In this document: positions 1 through 8,159 of the stretch, one piece after another
Layout of the letters: each line of letters begins with the position of its first letter
Numbering within the stretch: position 1 is the first letter of the stretch
Assembly: GCA_963516005.1 (NCBI GenBank)
Contig: CAUPYP010000002.1
Location: 185,600 to 249,599, forward strand
Origin: CAMUQR01 sp963516005
GTDB taxonomy: Bacteria; Patescibacteriota; Saccharimonadia; Saccharimonadales; Saccharimonadaceae
Reading direction: 5' to 3'
Length of the DNA stretch: 64,000 nucleotides
The notes under the pieces: model-generated
Databases searched by the model: none
What the model was told of the DNA's origin: nothing
The model's input: only the letters and a program-made list of their open reading frames with translations
Position numbers and translations under genes: made by a program

Positions 1-99
1 CTATACTTTATGGATGAACGCATTCAATGTATGCTTGATGGTAATGAAGATTGTGATAATAACGCTATGGTATCGGATCGCTTCGGTAGTCCAGATTAA
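1..99 (+). CDS. C-terminal end of an unidentified protein
   Basis: Frame 1 is open from the window edge to TAA at 97-99, giving 32 residues that end in SDRFGSPD and contain two cysteines (IQCMLDGNEDC). The start lies outside the window and the fragment is too short to recognise. It runs in the same direction as murL, whose promoter overlaps its stop codon. Codon use matches the neighbours. It could be the tail of a secreted or pilin-like protein, but that is a guess. Confidence 0.45.
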   Translation, partial: LYFMDERIQCMLDGNEDCDNNAMVSDRFGSPD

Positions 100-130
100 G
101 CCTTTGATTGAATTGTGATACAATAAATCT

Positions 131-1594
131 ATGATAAAACAAAGTGGTAAATTTCGGATTTTACGGCGAGTTTATACGAAATTGGTATTTAGTGGTTGGC
201 GTCAACAATGGATTGATGGGCGTTTGCAGTTGGAATTTGATTATCAGCTAGTGGCGGATGATACTAAGCGATTGGCGATACAGCGGGAATTGACAGATAA
301 TGCTAGGAGTACTGATGTGGAAATGACATCATGGCTAGATCAATTAACGACCAAAACTTTTACTCATCGACTGGAATTAGGTCTACGACACGGGGCATTA
401 ATCGAACGAAATGATTTGGATGGCTTGATTTTTCAAATTGGCGTAATGGAGGCGATTAATTATTGGAAGTCAGCTTGTCCGGCAGTGATTGAACTAAACT
501 GTGGTCAATTAACAGATTCAATGCAGGTGTTTTGGCGCAAATTATTATACAAAGGTTTGGGCGAGTTTATCTATTTAAATCAACTACATGTGCCAGAAGT
601 AGCGGGTTTTTTACTGACCGCTGATAATATTGTAAGATTTACAACAACATCGGAGGTGATTTATCCAAAGCTCAGCGTGATGGGTGGCGGTACTTTGATT
701 CCGGTGGGTGGTGGCAAGGATTCGGTAGTGACATTAGAAGTGCTACGTGATGAGCGAGCTAATAATTTACCACTAGTAATGAGCGCTCCACAGGCTGGTT
801 ATGATTGTATTGCAGTAGCCGGCTATGATAATTATCTGGAGATTAAGCGCCAACTTGATTCGCAAATTTTAACACTGAATCAGGCCGGTTTTTTGAATGG
901 TCATGTGCCGTTTTCAGCAATTTTGGCATTTATCAGTGTGCTATCGGCGGTGCTGACCGGTAAGCGCTACATCGCCTTGTCAAACGAAAATTCCGCCAAT
1001 GAGCCATCGGTACCGGGGACGGATTTCAATCATCAGTATTCGAAGAGTTGGGAGTTTGAGGCGGATTTTCGGCAATATATAGCGGATTATGTAGTGGACG
1101 GCGTGGAGTATTTTAGCTTATTACGACCGCTGGAGGAATTACAAATCGCTGAACTGTTTAGTCATTATCCCGCTTATCATCAAGTATTTCGCAGTTGTAA
1201 TGTTGGTAAAAAAACTAACAGCTGGTGCGGACATTGTCCAAAATGTTTGTTCGTGTTTGTTATGCTAGCGGGATTCGTTGAATACGACCGAGTGGTGGCG
1301 ATGTTTGGTAAGGATTTGCTAGCTGATGAAACGCTACTGCCAATTTTGCGTCAGTTGTTGGGACTCGAGGAAACTAAACCATTTGAGTGCGTCGGCACGG
1401 TCAGCGAAGTTCGCCGAGCGATGCGCTTGATTGTCGAACGTAATTTTTCTTCGGGTGGTCAAATGCCAATTTTACTGCAAAAGTTCATTGAATATAACCT
1501 GGGTGATATCGAATTAACTCATGACCAGCATCACGCTGTGCCCGATGAACTACTACTTAAATTACAAAAGGAGCGCCACTACTATGGAATTTAA
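131..1594 (+). CDS. murL: UDP-MurNAc-L-Ala-L-Glu epimerase (MurL-like)
   Basis: This 487-residue protein carries a PP-loop-like GGGKDS motif near residue 195, a conserved-looking NENSANEPS stretch near residue 292, and a CGHCPKC cysteine cluster near residue 370. These features and the overlap with a MurD homologue match MurL, which uses ATP to epimerise the terminal L-Glu of UDP-MurNAc-L-Ala-L-Glu to D-Glu in the cytoplasm. Xanthomonas has the same MurL/MurD2 gene pair. The -10 hexamer TACAAT (119-124) is only 6 nt before the ATG and there is no Shine-Dalgarno, so the mRNA is probably leaderless. Identification rests on motifs and context, not on an alignment; another PP-loop enzyme is the alternative. 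Confidence 0.72.
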   Translation: MIKQSGKFRILRRVYTKLVFSGWRQQWIDGRLQLEFDYQLVADDTKRLAIQRELTDNARSTDVEMTSWLDQLTTKTFTHRLELGLRHGALIERNDLDGLIFQIGVMEAINYWKSACPAVIELNCGQLTDSMQVFWRKLLYKGLGEFIYLNQLHVPEVAGFLLTADNIVRFTTTSEVIYPKLSVMGGGTLIPVGGGKDSVVTLEVLRDERANNLPLVMSAPQAGYDCIAVAGYDNYLEIKRQLDSQILTLNQAGFLNGHVPFSAILAFISVLSAVLTGKRYIALSNENSANEPSVPGTDFNHQYSKSWEFEADFRQYIADYVVDGVEYFSLLRPLEELQIAELFSHYPAYHQVFRSCNVGKKTNSWCGHCPKCLFVFVMLAGFVEYDRVVAMFGKDLLADETLLPILRQLLGLEETKPFECVGTVSEVRRAMRLIVERNFSSGGQMPILLQKFIEYNLGDIELTHDQHHAVPDELLLKLQKERHYYGI

Positions 1595-2996
1595 AGATTT
1601 TTATACGAAACGCTATCAAGGCAAAAAACTAGCAATTCTCGGCTTTGGTCGAGAAGGTCAATCGTCATATCGCTGGTTACGTCAGATGAGTGTGACGGAT
1701 ACGTTAACGATTATTGATGAAAATCTCGAGGCGGTGCAGAACTGGCAGGCGGAGCATCCGACCGAGGCGGTTGTGTTGCGACAATTCCAACCAGAACAAG
1801 TGCTGGAGTTAAATCAATTTGATCTAATTTTTCGGACACCTGGTTTTAGTCGTACTAAAATCCTTGGGGTTGATGCTCAGCGTTTAACCTCGCAGACCAA
1901 TGAATTACTACTCACGCAAGCTCATCGGACGATTGCCATCACCGGTACTAAAGGTAAAAGCACGACTAGTTCGCTCACGGCAGCGGTACTGACTCGGCTC
2001 GGTGTCAAAGTTCAGCTGGTTGGCAATATCGGCCAGCCGGCACTGGATATGTTGTTACAAGATGATGGCGAGGGTTGGTTTGTGTATGAAATGTCATCGT
2101 ATCAGGCAGAAAATATTACGGTAGCACCGGCTATCGGGGTGGTAATTAATCTATTTGAGGAACATCTTGATCATTATGTTGATTTTGCGGACTACATCTC
2201 GGCGAAGCTTAATCTGATTACTTTGCTAAATCAACGTTTGGCGATTTATGGCAGTGATAATCAGCTGTTGAAGCAGAATCGCTCGCAAATCCAAGCCAAA
2301 AAAGTGCGAAGTTTTGGCTTAAAAACTAACCGCTTAGAACAGGAACAGGGGATCTATCTTGATACGGATGCCCAGCGAATTGTTCGCTGTGATGCTAATG
2401 GCGAGCAGGTGCTTATGTCGGCCGATTTTCCGCGTCAATTACGAGGCCAGCATAATCTGCTTAACTCGCTCGTGGCGTTATTGGTGGCAGATGAGGTGGT
2501 TGGGTTGACTACTGAAAATATCGCACTGGCGCAACAGGCGATTGCGGAGTTTGTCGGACTAGAGCATCGTTTAGAATATGTAGGTAAGTTTCGAGGTATT
2601 GATTTTTATAATGATTCGATTTCGACCATTCCAGAAGCAATGGAGCGAGCGATTGAGGCGATTACGAATGTACAGACTGTGATTGTGGGTGGTCAGGATC
2701 GCGGGATTCATCGTGAGGGGATGATTGAATATTTGAATCAACGTCCACATTTGAAGTTAATCTGTCTGCCGGATACTGGACATCAGATTTTTGATCGTTT
2801 AACTAATGAAAAATATCGCGTCGATAATCTCGAACAAGCCGTCAAAATTGCTTATCAGGTGACGGACGCTGGTCAGGCTTGTGTGCTGTCACCAGCCTCG
2901 CCAAGTTATACTTTTTTTAAGAATTTTGAAGAACGCGGTCGGATTTTTAAGCAACAAGTGGTAGATCAGGCTCAGCAATTAGAAAAGCCCTTGTAA
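1584..2996 (+). CDS. murD2: UDP-MurNAc-L-Ala--L-glutamate ligase (MurD2-like)
   Basis: A Mur ligase of 470 residues. It has an N-terminal Rossmann domain (LAILGFGREGQSS), the ATP-binding motif TGTKGKSTTS near residue 120, and a C-terminal domain containing HRLEYVGKFRGIDFYNDS. I place the start at ATG 1584, inside the end of murL, because AAAGGAG lies 12 nt upstream; a 21-codon longer reading from 1521 has no ribosome site. The 11-base overlap with murL suggests translational coupling. In this pairing the ligase is expected to add L-Glu rather than D-Glu to UDP-MurNAc-L-Ala, with MurL correcting the stereochemistry. From sequence alone it could also be an ordinary MurD; the specificity is inferred from the neighbour. 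Confidence 0.8.
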   Translation: MEFKDFYTKRYQGKKLAILGFGREGQSSYRWLRQMSVTDTLTIIDENLEAVQNWQAEHPTEAVVLRQFQPEQVLELNQFDLIFRTPGFSRTKILGVDAQRLTSQTNELLLTQAHRTIAITGTKGKSTTSSLTAAVLTRLGVKVQLVGNIGQPALDMLLQDDGEGWFVYEMSSYQAENITVAPAIGVVINLFEEHLDHYVDFADYISAKLNLITLLNQRLAIYGSDNQLLKQNRSQIQAKKVRSFGLKTNRLEQEQGIYLDTDAQRIVRCDANGEQVLMSADFPRQLRGQHNLLNSLVALLVADEVVGLTTENIALAQQAIAEFVGLEHRLEYVGKFRGIDFYNDSISTIPEAMERAIEAITNVQTVIVGGQDRGIHREGMIEYLNQRPHLKLICLPDTGHQIFDRLTNEKYRVDNLEQAVKIAYQVTDAGQACVLSPASPSYTFFKNFEERGRIFKQQVVDQAQQLEKPL

Positions 2997-3019
2997 AAAC
3001 CGTTTATATCTGGTAAAAT
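2991..3019 (+). promoter_or_regulatory. rpsO promoter
   Basis: TTGTAA (2991-2996) and TAAAAT (3014-3019) are separated by 17 bp. The -35 overlaps the murD2 stop codon. The -10 ends 8 nt before the rpsO ATG, so the message would have almost no leader. Confidence 0.6.
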
Positions 3020-3027
3020 AATTTACG

Positions 3028-3294
3028 ATGATTACTAAAGATAATAAAGCTAAAGCGATCAAGCAAACCCAACGCGGAGCAAATGACGTTGGTTCACCAG
3101 AGGCGCAAGTGTCAATTTTGACCGCTCGTATCAACGAGATTATCGAACACCTCAAGACCAACAAACAAGATAAAATGGCTCGCCGTGGCTTGATTCAGAT
3201 GGTTGGTAAGCGTAAAAAACTTCTCAAATATCTCGAGAAAAAAGATTACGAATCTTACAAAAAAACCATTCAAACACTAGGACTGCGCAAATAA
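3028..3294 (+). CDS. rpsO: 30S ribosomal protein S15
   Basis: The 88-residue product has the normal S15 length and signatures: GSPEAQVSILTARI near residue 22 and the RRGLIQMVGKRKKLLKYL helix near residues 52-70. S15 binds the central domain of 16S rRNA early in 30S assembly. There is no Shine-Dalgarno; the -10 hexamer lies 8 nt before the ATG, so translation probably starts on a nearly leaderless transcript. The stop codon sits inside the loop of a terminator hairpin, which compacts the gene end. Confidence 0.95.
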   Translation: MITKDNKAKAIKQTQRGANDVGSPEAQVSILTARINEIIEHLKTNKQDKMARRGLIQMVGKRKKLLKYLEKKDYESYKKTIQTLGLRK

Positions 3295-3310
3295 GCGCAG
3301 TTTTAGTTTT
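3283..3310 (+). terminator. rpsO terminator overlapping the stop codon
   Basis: CTGCGC (3283-3288) pairs with GCGCAG (3295-3300). The rpsO TAA is in the loop and a T-rich tract follows. Confidence 0.65.
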
Positions 3311-3318
3311 AGCTATCT

Positions 3319-3347
3319 AAAAATGCGCTAGTTCTAGCGCATTTTTG
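3319..3347. terminator. Bidirectional terminator
   Basis: AAAATGCGCTAG and TAGCGCATTTTT form a strong hairpin with A/T flanks on both sides. It serves rpsO and the convergent minus-strand gene, whose stop codon is in the loop. Confidence 0.8.
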
Positions 3348-4200
3348 GGTTGGGGTCGGTAGCAGATGGAGTCGGGGCTGGCGGATTTGACAAGACGTCA
3401 TCTGGATAGACAAAAATCTCTTTAACATTGCCTTGAAAATTATAATTATTATCTTGGTAATAAGAGAGGTCGCCGATGCGTGTGGCGGTAGGCTGGTGAT
3501 TATAAAAAACATTTTTATCAATCAAAAACTCCACCACGCTACCGTCTTGTTTCATCTCGATATGACGCTGATCGTCGGTGTCATGGTTGGCTTTGAAGTC
3601 ACCTACGATGAAGTGATGAGTATGCTGTTGGCCGTCATTGTCAAACGTCACGCGCACAACTTTGCCAATCTTGTCAGTGATGCCAGTACCAACAGCCACC
3701 ATCGGCAACTCGCAATCTTGATAATTGTAGCAACGCAAACCTTGTTGGTTGGTAAAAGTTTGAGGTTGGCCTTGTAGTTGAAACTGCCTTGAAGTCGGAT
3801 CAGTAATCATTTGGTAATCCATAAATGATTTAAAAGCGCCTTTGTTAGTTTCAAGCGGAATGTGTTTCTCGGGCTTGAGCGAATTAAATGGCGTAGAATC
3901 AGCGGTCTCGAATAGCTTTGAGGAGATAGTTGTAATAGCGGTCTCAGCTTGTTGAAGGAGATCGTTGAGAGTGGGCTTGTCGTCAGCCGGCTGTTCAGTC
4001 TGGGGAACGGGAGCTGGTATTTCTTCTGATTTATCACCAAAAGTCAAAACACCAACCGCAGTAGTGACGGCGAGAGTCAGAGCGCCGATTTTACGCAAAA
4101 AGGCCTTGTCGCGGGCATTCAATCGCTCGGCAGATTTATCATGTCGGCGGGGATGATGCTCGGGTTTAGGGTGGGGGTAAGGTTTGTTTGATCGTTCCAT
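3334..4200 (-). CDS. Membrane-anchored exported protein of unknown function
   Basis: A 288-residue protein with a basic, His/Pro-rich cytoplasmic tail (1-36), one membrane helix (about 38-55), an acidic Pro-rich linker, and an extracytoplasmic domain from about residue 110. That domain starts with FKSFMDYQMITDPTSRQF and continues with MVAVGTG and a His-rich HTHHFIVGDFKANHD segment. I recall similar segments in uncharacterised exported proteins of Firmicutes, but I cannot name a family. A -10-like TACAAT lies about 40 nt upstream of the ATG and no Shine-Dalgarno is visible. The stop codon lies in the bidirectional terminator hairpin shared with rpsO. Confidence 0.7.
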   Translation of the reverse strand: MERSNKPYPHPKPEHHPRRHDKSAERLNARDKAFLRKIGALTLAVTTAVGVLTFGDKSEEIPAPVPQTEQPADDKPTLNDLLQQAETAITTISSKLFETADSTPFNSLKPEKHIPLETNKGAFKSFMDYQMITDPTSRQFQLQGQPQTFTNQQGLRCYNYQDCELPMVAVGTGITDKIGKVVRVTFDNDGQQHTHHFIVGDFKANHDTDDQRHIEMKQDGSVVEFLIDKNVFYNHQPTATRIGDLSYYQDNNYNFQGNVKEIFVYPDDVLSNPPAPTPSATDPNPKMR

Positions 4201-4294
4201 GTGTTTGTTAAATTTAAATAAAGCTATATTTATATTGTAGCATATTTGATGTAAAAAGTCAATGTTAGAGGCTGATTCTGAAGTAGTGGTTGAT

Positions 4295-4323
4295 TTGAAA
4301 AACAGGGGGTGATTTGTTATACT
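4295..4323 (+). promoter_or_regulatory. pnp promoter
   Basis: TTGAAA (4295-4300), a 17-bp spacer, then TATACT (4318-4323). The leader of about 87 nt contains a small imperfect hairpin, GGAGTTTA against TAAAATCC (4359-4382), before the AAAGGAG ribosome site. Confidence 0.7.
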
Positions 4324-4416
4324 AAAAGCATGATTAAGGGCTGGATGTGTGGTAGATTCTGGAGTTTAAAATGCTAAAATCCAAAACCTGCTTCTCATCT
4401 AGCGAAAGGAGAATCT

Positions 4417-6528
4417 ATGATTATAAACCCTTTGGGTAAAGATATTATCTCAGTGTCGGGCGAGCTGTGTGGACGCCAACTGACGCTGGAGGTCAACCGA
4501 GTTGGCTTTCGAACCACCGCTAGCGTGTTAGCGCGCTATGGCGATACGGTGGTGCTCGGCAACGTGATGGTTGGTAAAGTTGATCCGACGCGGGATTATT
4601 TTCCGTTGTCGATTGACTATGAAGAAAAATTTTATGCAGCTGGTAAGATTTCTGGTTCGCGGTTTATTAAACGTGAAGGTCGACCAAGCGATCAGGCGAT
4701 TTTGTCCGGTCGGTTGATTGATCGACCAATTCGACCGCTGTTTCCAAAAGGCTATCGCCAGGAAGTTCAAGCGGTGGCTAGTGTGTTGTCGATGGATCCG
4801 GATTTTCGCCCAGACATCGTGGCGATGATTGCTACTAGTACGGCGTTGATGATTGCTGGTGTGCCATTTGATGGACCAGTGGCTGGTCTGCGGGTGGCTT
4901 ATGTTGATGGACAATTTAAAGCTTTTGCTAATCCCGAGGAGCAAGCACGCTCTAGTATTGATTTAACCGTGGCGGGTATCGCTAGTGGTATCACTATGGT
5001 GGAGGCTGGGGCAAATGAAGTACCAGAAACATTATTGGCGGACGCTTTTGCCTGGGCACACCAAGCGATGCAACCAGCTATTGAACTACAAAAAGAATTA
5101 GTGGCAAAATTGGCGGTTGAGCCGTTGCCATATGAATTAGTTAAGCCAGACGAGGCGATTTTGGCAGAAGTGGAACAGTGGTGTCAGGGCAAATTCACAC
5201 CTGATATGCGCCAACAATACCCATATCGCAATCGAGTAGTTGAGGAATTACGCCAACAAATGCACACCGAGCTGGAAGCTCAGCATGGTGAAGCTTATGC
5301 CGAAGTTAAAGCTCAATATGACGAAGCGTTCACGATGGAATCGCACAAGGATGTTCGTCGAGGTATTATTGAAGATGGTGTGCGACCAGATGGTCGAGCG
5401 CTGGACGAAATTAGGCCTTTGTCGAGTGAAGTTGGTATTTTGCCACGCACTCACGGCTCGAGTTTGTTTACCCGTGGGGTAACTCAGGCGATGAACATCG
5501 TGACTTTAGCGCCACTGTCGTATGCGCAAATTGTTGATACGATGGAAATTACCGATGGTGAGCGTCGTTATATGCACCACTACAACGCTCCAAGCTATAC
5601 TGTCGGCGAGTGTGGTCGTCTAGGTTCACCAGGTCGTCGGGAAATTGGTCACGGTTATCTAGCGGAGCGGGCGCTTGAGCCGGTGTTGCCAGCTAAAGAA
5701 GATTTCCCATATGCGATTCGCTCGGTGACTGAAATTATGTCGCAAAACGGTTCAACCTCGATGGCCGCAACTTGTTCAAGCTGTCTGGCTTTGATGGATG
5801 CTGGCGTGCCTCTAAAACGCCCCGTATCAGGTGTGGCAATGGGCTTGATGATGGGCGAAGATGGTCAGTCATATATTTTGACGGATATTGCTGATACTGA
5901 AGATTTTGCCGGTGATATGGATTTTAAAGCGACTGGTACGGAACTTGGTGTGACGGCTCTGCAGATGGATATGAAAGTCCATGGTTTGCCTGTGGAGGTT
6001 TTAAGAAAAGCAATTTTACGGGCTAAAGAAGGTCGCGAAAAAATTATGGAACACATGCTGTCAATTTTGCCAGCGCCACGCAAGGAACTGAGCCAATACG
6101 CACCACGCATTGAAAAACTGATGATTAATCCAGATAAGATCGGGGCAGTGATTGGTAAGGGTGGTGAGACAATTCGTGAAATTACCAGCGCAACTGGTGC
6201 CGAAATTGACATTGCGGATGATGGTTTGGTGACGATCGCAGCGGTGGATGCTGAAGCTATCACTAAGGCTCTTGAATGGGTCAAGAGCTTAACGATGGAA
6301 CCAGAAGTTGGTCAGATTTACACTGGTAAAGTGGTCTCGATTAAAGAATTCGGCGCGTTTGTGAATATTATGCCGGGTATTGACGGAATGGTACATATTT
6401 CGGAAATGGCTGATCATCGCGTGGCCAAAGTTGAAGATGTGGTCCATCTCGGTGCCGAAGTCAAGGTTAAATTAGTGGCAATTGACGACAAAGGTCGTTT
6501 GAAACTATCAATGAAAGATGCTAAATAA
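4417..6528 (+). CDS. pnp: Polyribonucleotide nucleotidyltransferase (PNPase)
   Basis: The 703-residue protein has the complete PNPase architecture: a first RNase PH-like domain (with FIKREGRPSDQAILSGRLIDR near residue 84), a linker, the catalytic second RNase PH-like domain (about 315-550), a KH domain with the IGKGGETIREI loop near residue 575, and an S1 domain (YTGKVVSIKEFGAFVNI) at the end. PNPase degrades RNA 3' to 5' by phosphorolysis. The ATG follows AAAGGAG at good distance. In enterobacteria PNPase represses its own leader, and the hairpin-bearing leader here would allow something similar, but that is inference. Confidence 0.97.
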   Translation: MIINPLGKDIISVSGELCGRQLTLEVNRVGFRTTASVLARYGDTVVLGNVMVGKVDPTRDYFPLSIDYEEKFYAAGKISGSRFIKREGRPSDQAILSGRLIDRPIRPLFPKGYRQEVQAVASVLSMDPDFRPDIVAMIATSTALMIAGVPFDGPVAGLRVAYVDGQFKAFANPEEQARSSIDLTVAGIASGITMVEAGANEVPETLLADAFAWAHQAMQPAIELQKELVAKLAVEPLPYELVKPDEAILAEVEQWCQGKFTPDMRQQYPYRNRVVEELRQQMHTELEAQHGEAYAEVKAQYDEAFTMESHKDVRRGIIEDGVRPDGRALDEIRPLSSEVGILPRTHGSSLFTRGVTQAMNIVTLAPLSYAQIVDTMEITDGERRYMHHYNAPSYTVGECGRLGSPGRREIGHGYLAERALEPVLPAKEDFPYAIRSVTEIMSQNGSTSMAATCSSCLALMDAGVPLKRPVSGVAMGLMMGEDGQSYILTDIADTEDFAGDMDFKATGTELGVTALQMDMKVHGLPVEVLRKAILRAKEGREKIMEHMLSILPAPRKELSQYAPRIEKLMINPDKIGAVIGKGGETIREITSATGAEIDIADDGLVTIAAVDAEAITKALEWVKSLTMEPEVGQIYTGKVVSIKEFGAFVNIMPGIDGMVHISEMADHRVAKVEDVVHLGAEVKVKLVAIDDKGRLKLSMKDAK

Positions 6529-6553
6529 GTTCACGTTAAAGAAAGGAAACGTT

Positions 6554-7483
6554 ATGGACGAAAAAGATAAAACAACAACTGACGCAACAACTAGCGCCGA
6601 ACAAACGGCGGAAGTAACGCCGGCTCCAGGGGTATCAGCTAACACAGAATCGACAACTGAAGCTAAAACCGAGGTTAAAGCTGACACTGAACCTAAAACT
6701 GATACTGTGACTACTGCGTCAGAACCAGCGCCAGTCAATCCGCCAGCTCAACCAGTTGTGGCTCAACCAAAAAGTAAAAAGACTTGGCTAATCGCTCTGG
6801 CGGTGGTTGTGATAGCGGTAGTGGCAGTGACGGCTTATCTGATGCTCAGTGTATCTAAAAACGATTACAAAGAAGCCTTAACGACGCTTGACGAAGCTGA
6901 AAAATCGCTCAACAAACAATTCGACAAATCTCTAAATATCATTAAGAATGGCCCAGCTCGTGCTAATAAAAATGATCGCAAAGAGTTGGAAGAATTAGTC
7001 CAGAAGAATCAGCAGGCGATGGACGCGATGGCAAAATTTAAAGCTTTTTCAAAAGATGCTGAACTAAAGAAAAAGTTTGATGAATTACGTAATAAGCAAA
7101 AAGAAGCTGATGAATACGCCGTCATGTCAGTTGAAACTGTTGTGGATGTGGCGCCAGTGCGTCATAACTATCGCAATATACAACAAGCTGTCGGTACTCA
7201 AGCCAAGATCAACTACATTAAACGCACGGTTGAGGATATGAAAAAAATCGACGCTAAGTCTGATTTTAACAAAGATTTCCTCAAAACAATGTTGGAAATC
7301 TATGAGGATATGCTCGAAAAAGCTAAACAAAGCAATACTATTAATCTTAACACTCATGCTCTCAAGGCCACTCAAGCTTTATCGAAGTGGATTGATGCGG
7401 TACGTAACCAAATGAAAAAAGAAAATCCTATGAAAGGTAGTTTTGAAACAATTAAAAACTATCTGAAACCAAAAGCCGAATAA
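6554..7483 (+). CDS. Membrane-anchored protein with Thr/Glu/Pro-rich tail and external helical domain
   Basis: I use ATG 6554 because GAAAGGA precedes it; an earlier in-frame ATG at 6518 overlaps pnp without a ribosome site. The 309-residue product has a disordered N-terminal region (about 1-75) rich in Thr, Glu, Ala and Pro, one membrane helix (about 77-99, LIALAVVVIAVVAVTAYL), and a long, highly charged, mostly helical domain outside. No catalytic motif is visible. It sits directly downstream of pnp and may be co-transcribed. The plan (cytoplasmic low-complexity tail, one helix, external coiled coil) suggests a surface or envelope-linking role, which is a guess. Confidence 0.75.
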   Translation: MDEKDKTTTDATTSAEQTAEVTPAPGVSANTESTTEAKTEVKADTEPKTDTVTTASEPAPVNPPAQPVVAQPKSKKTWLIALAVVVIAVVAVTAYLMLSVSKNDYKEALTTLDEAEKSLNKQFDKSLNIIKNGPARANKNDRKELEELVQKNQQAMDAMAKFKAFSKDAELKKKFDELRNKQKEADEYAVMSVETVVDVAPVRHNYRNIQQAVGTQAKINYIKRTVEDMKKIDAKSDFNKDFLKTMLEIYEDMLEKAKQSNTINLNTHALKATQALSKWIDAVRNQMKKENPMKGSFETIKNYLKPKAE

Positions 7484-7499
7484 GACGCGATTAGGTACC

Positions 7500-7532
7500 A
7501 AAAATCCCCACTATAGCAGTGGGGATTTTTTG
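7500..7532. terminator. Bidirectional terminator between convergent genes
   Basis: CCCCACT (7506-7512) pairs with AGTGGGG (7518-7524) across a short loop. T6 follows on the plus strand and T5 on the minus strand, where it would end the nrdD-nrdG transcript. Confidence 0.85.
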
Positions 7533-7550
7533 ATGGGTGATGTTTGTGAT

Positions 7551-8150
7551 TTATTCAACTTTGGTGATTTCGCCATTTTTGAGATAGAGCAAACGTTGGT
7601 TGCGACTGCCACGCCATTTGACGGACAAATCGCGCTGGGCTTGGATAAATGGCCCGTCAATCAGCACGTCAAGCGACTGAATGAAGCGCCAGGCAGGACT
7701 GTCGTGAGGAATTTTTTCGTAAATCAAGCCCGTAAATGACCAGATGCTCCAGCCTAGCTCTTGGCGCGCCCAGTCAGCAATTTGACGACAGGCGTCGGCT
7801 TGTAAGAGTGGTTCGCCTCCACAAAAAGTCAAGCCGGTTTGACCTTTAAGAGCGCGGAGTTGTTGTTTGATATCTTCAATAGCAACGAGCTGACCAGCGG
7901 TTTCACTCCAGGTTTCAGGGTTTTGGCAACCAGGACAGCGTTGGCGACAGCCTTGTGTCCAAATTACCGCACGGAGACCTGGTCCATTAACAATATTGTC
8001 ACGTTCAATCGGACCGGCTAAGCGAATAAATCCTTCCGGTGTTGGTATCTGCGGTAGAATTAAATCTGAATAATGAGCGATTTTTTTGACTTTTTGACGC
8101 GCAGAAAAAGCTGAATTGTTGGTGCTGGGTGGGGTTGGAGTTGCGCTCAT
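7551..8150 (-). CDS. nrdG: Anaerobic ribonucleotide reductase activating enzyme
   Basis: A radical-SAM protein of 199 residues with the cluster motif CRQRCPGC (Cys 68, 72 and 75; CX3CX2C), followed by FCGGEPLL, the SAM-binding GGE-type motif. NrdG uses a 4Fe-4S cluster and S-adenosylmethionine to generate the glycyl radical on NrdD. It lies 9 nt downstream of nrdD on the same strand with its own AGAGGT ribosome site, so the two form an operon. It is about 40 residues longer than E. coli NrdG, because of an N-terminal extension containing the segment VKKIAHYSDLILPQ. Confidence 0.93.
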   Translation of the reverse strand: MSATPTPPSTNNSAFSARQKVKKIAHYSDLILPQIPTPEGFIRLAGPIERDNIVNGPGLRAVIWTQGCRQRCPGCQNPETWSETAGQLVAIEDIKQQLRALKGQTGLTFCGGEPLLQADACRQIADWARQELGWSIWSFTGLIYEKIPHDSPAWRFIQSLDVLIDGPFIQAQRDLSVKWRGSRNQRLLYLKNGEITKVE

Positions 8151-8159
8151 GATTAACCT

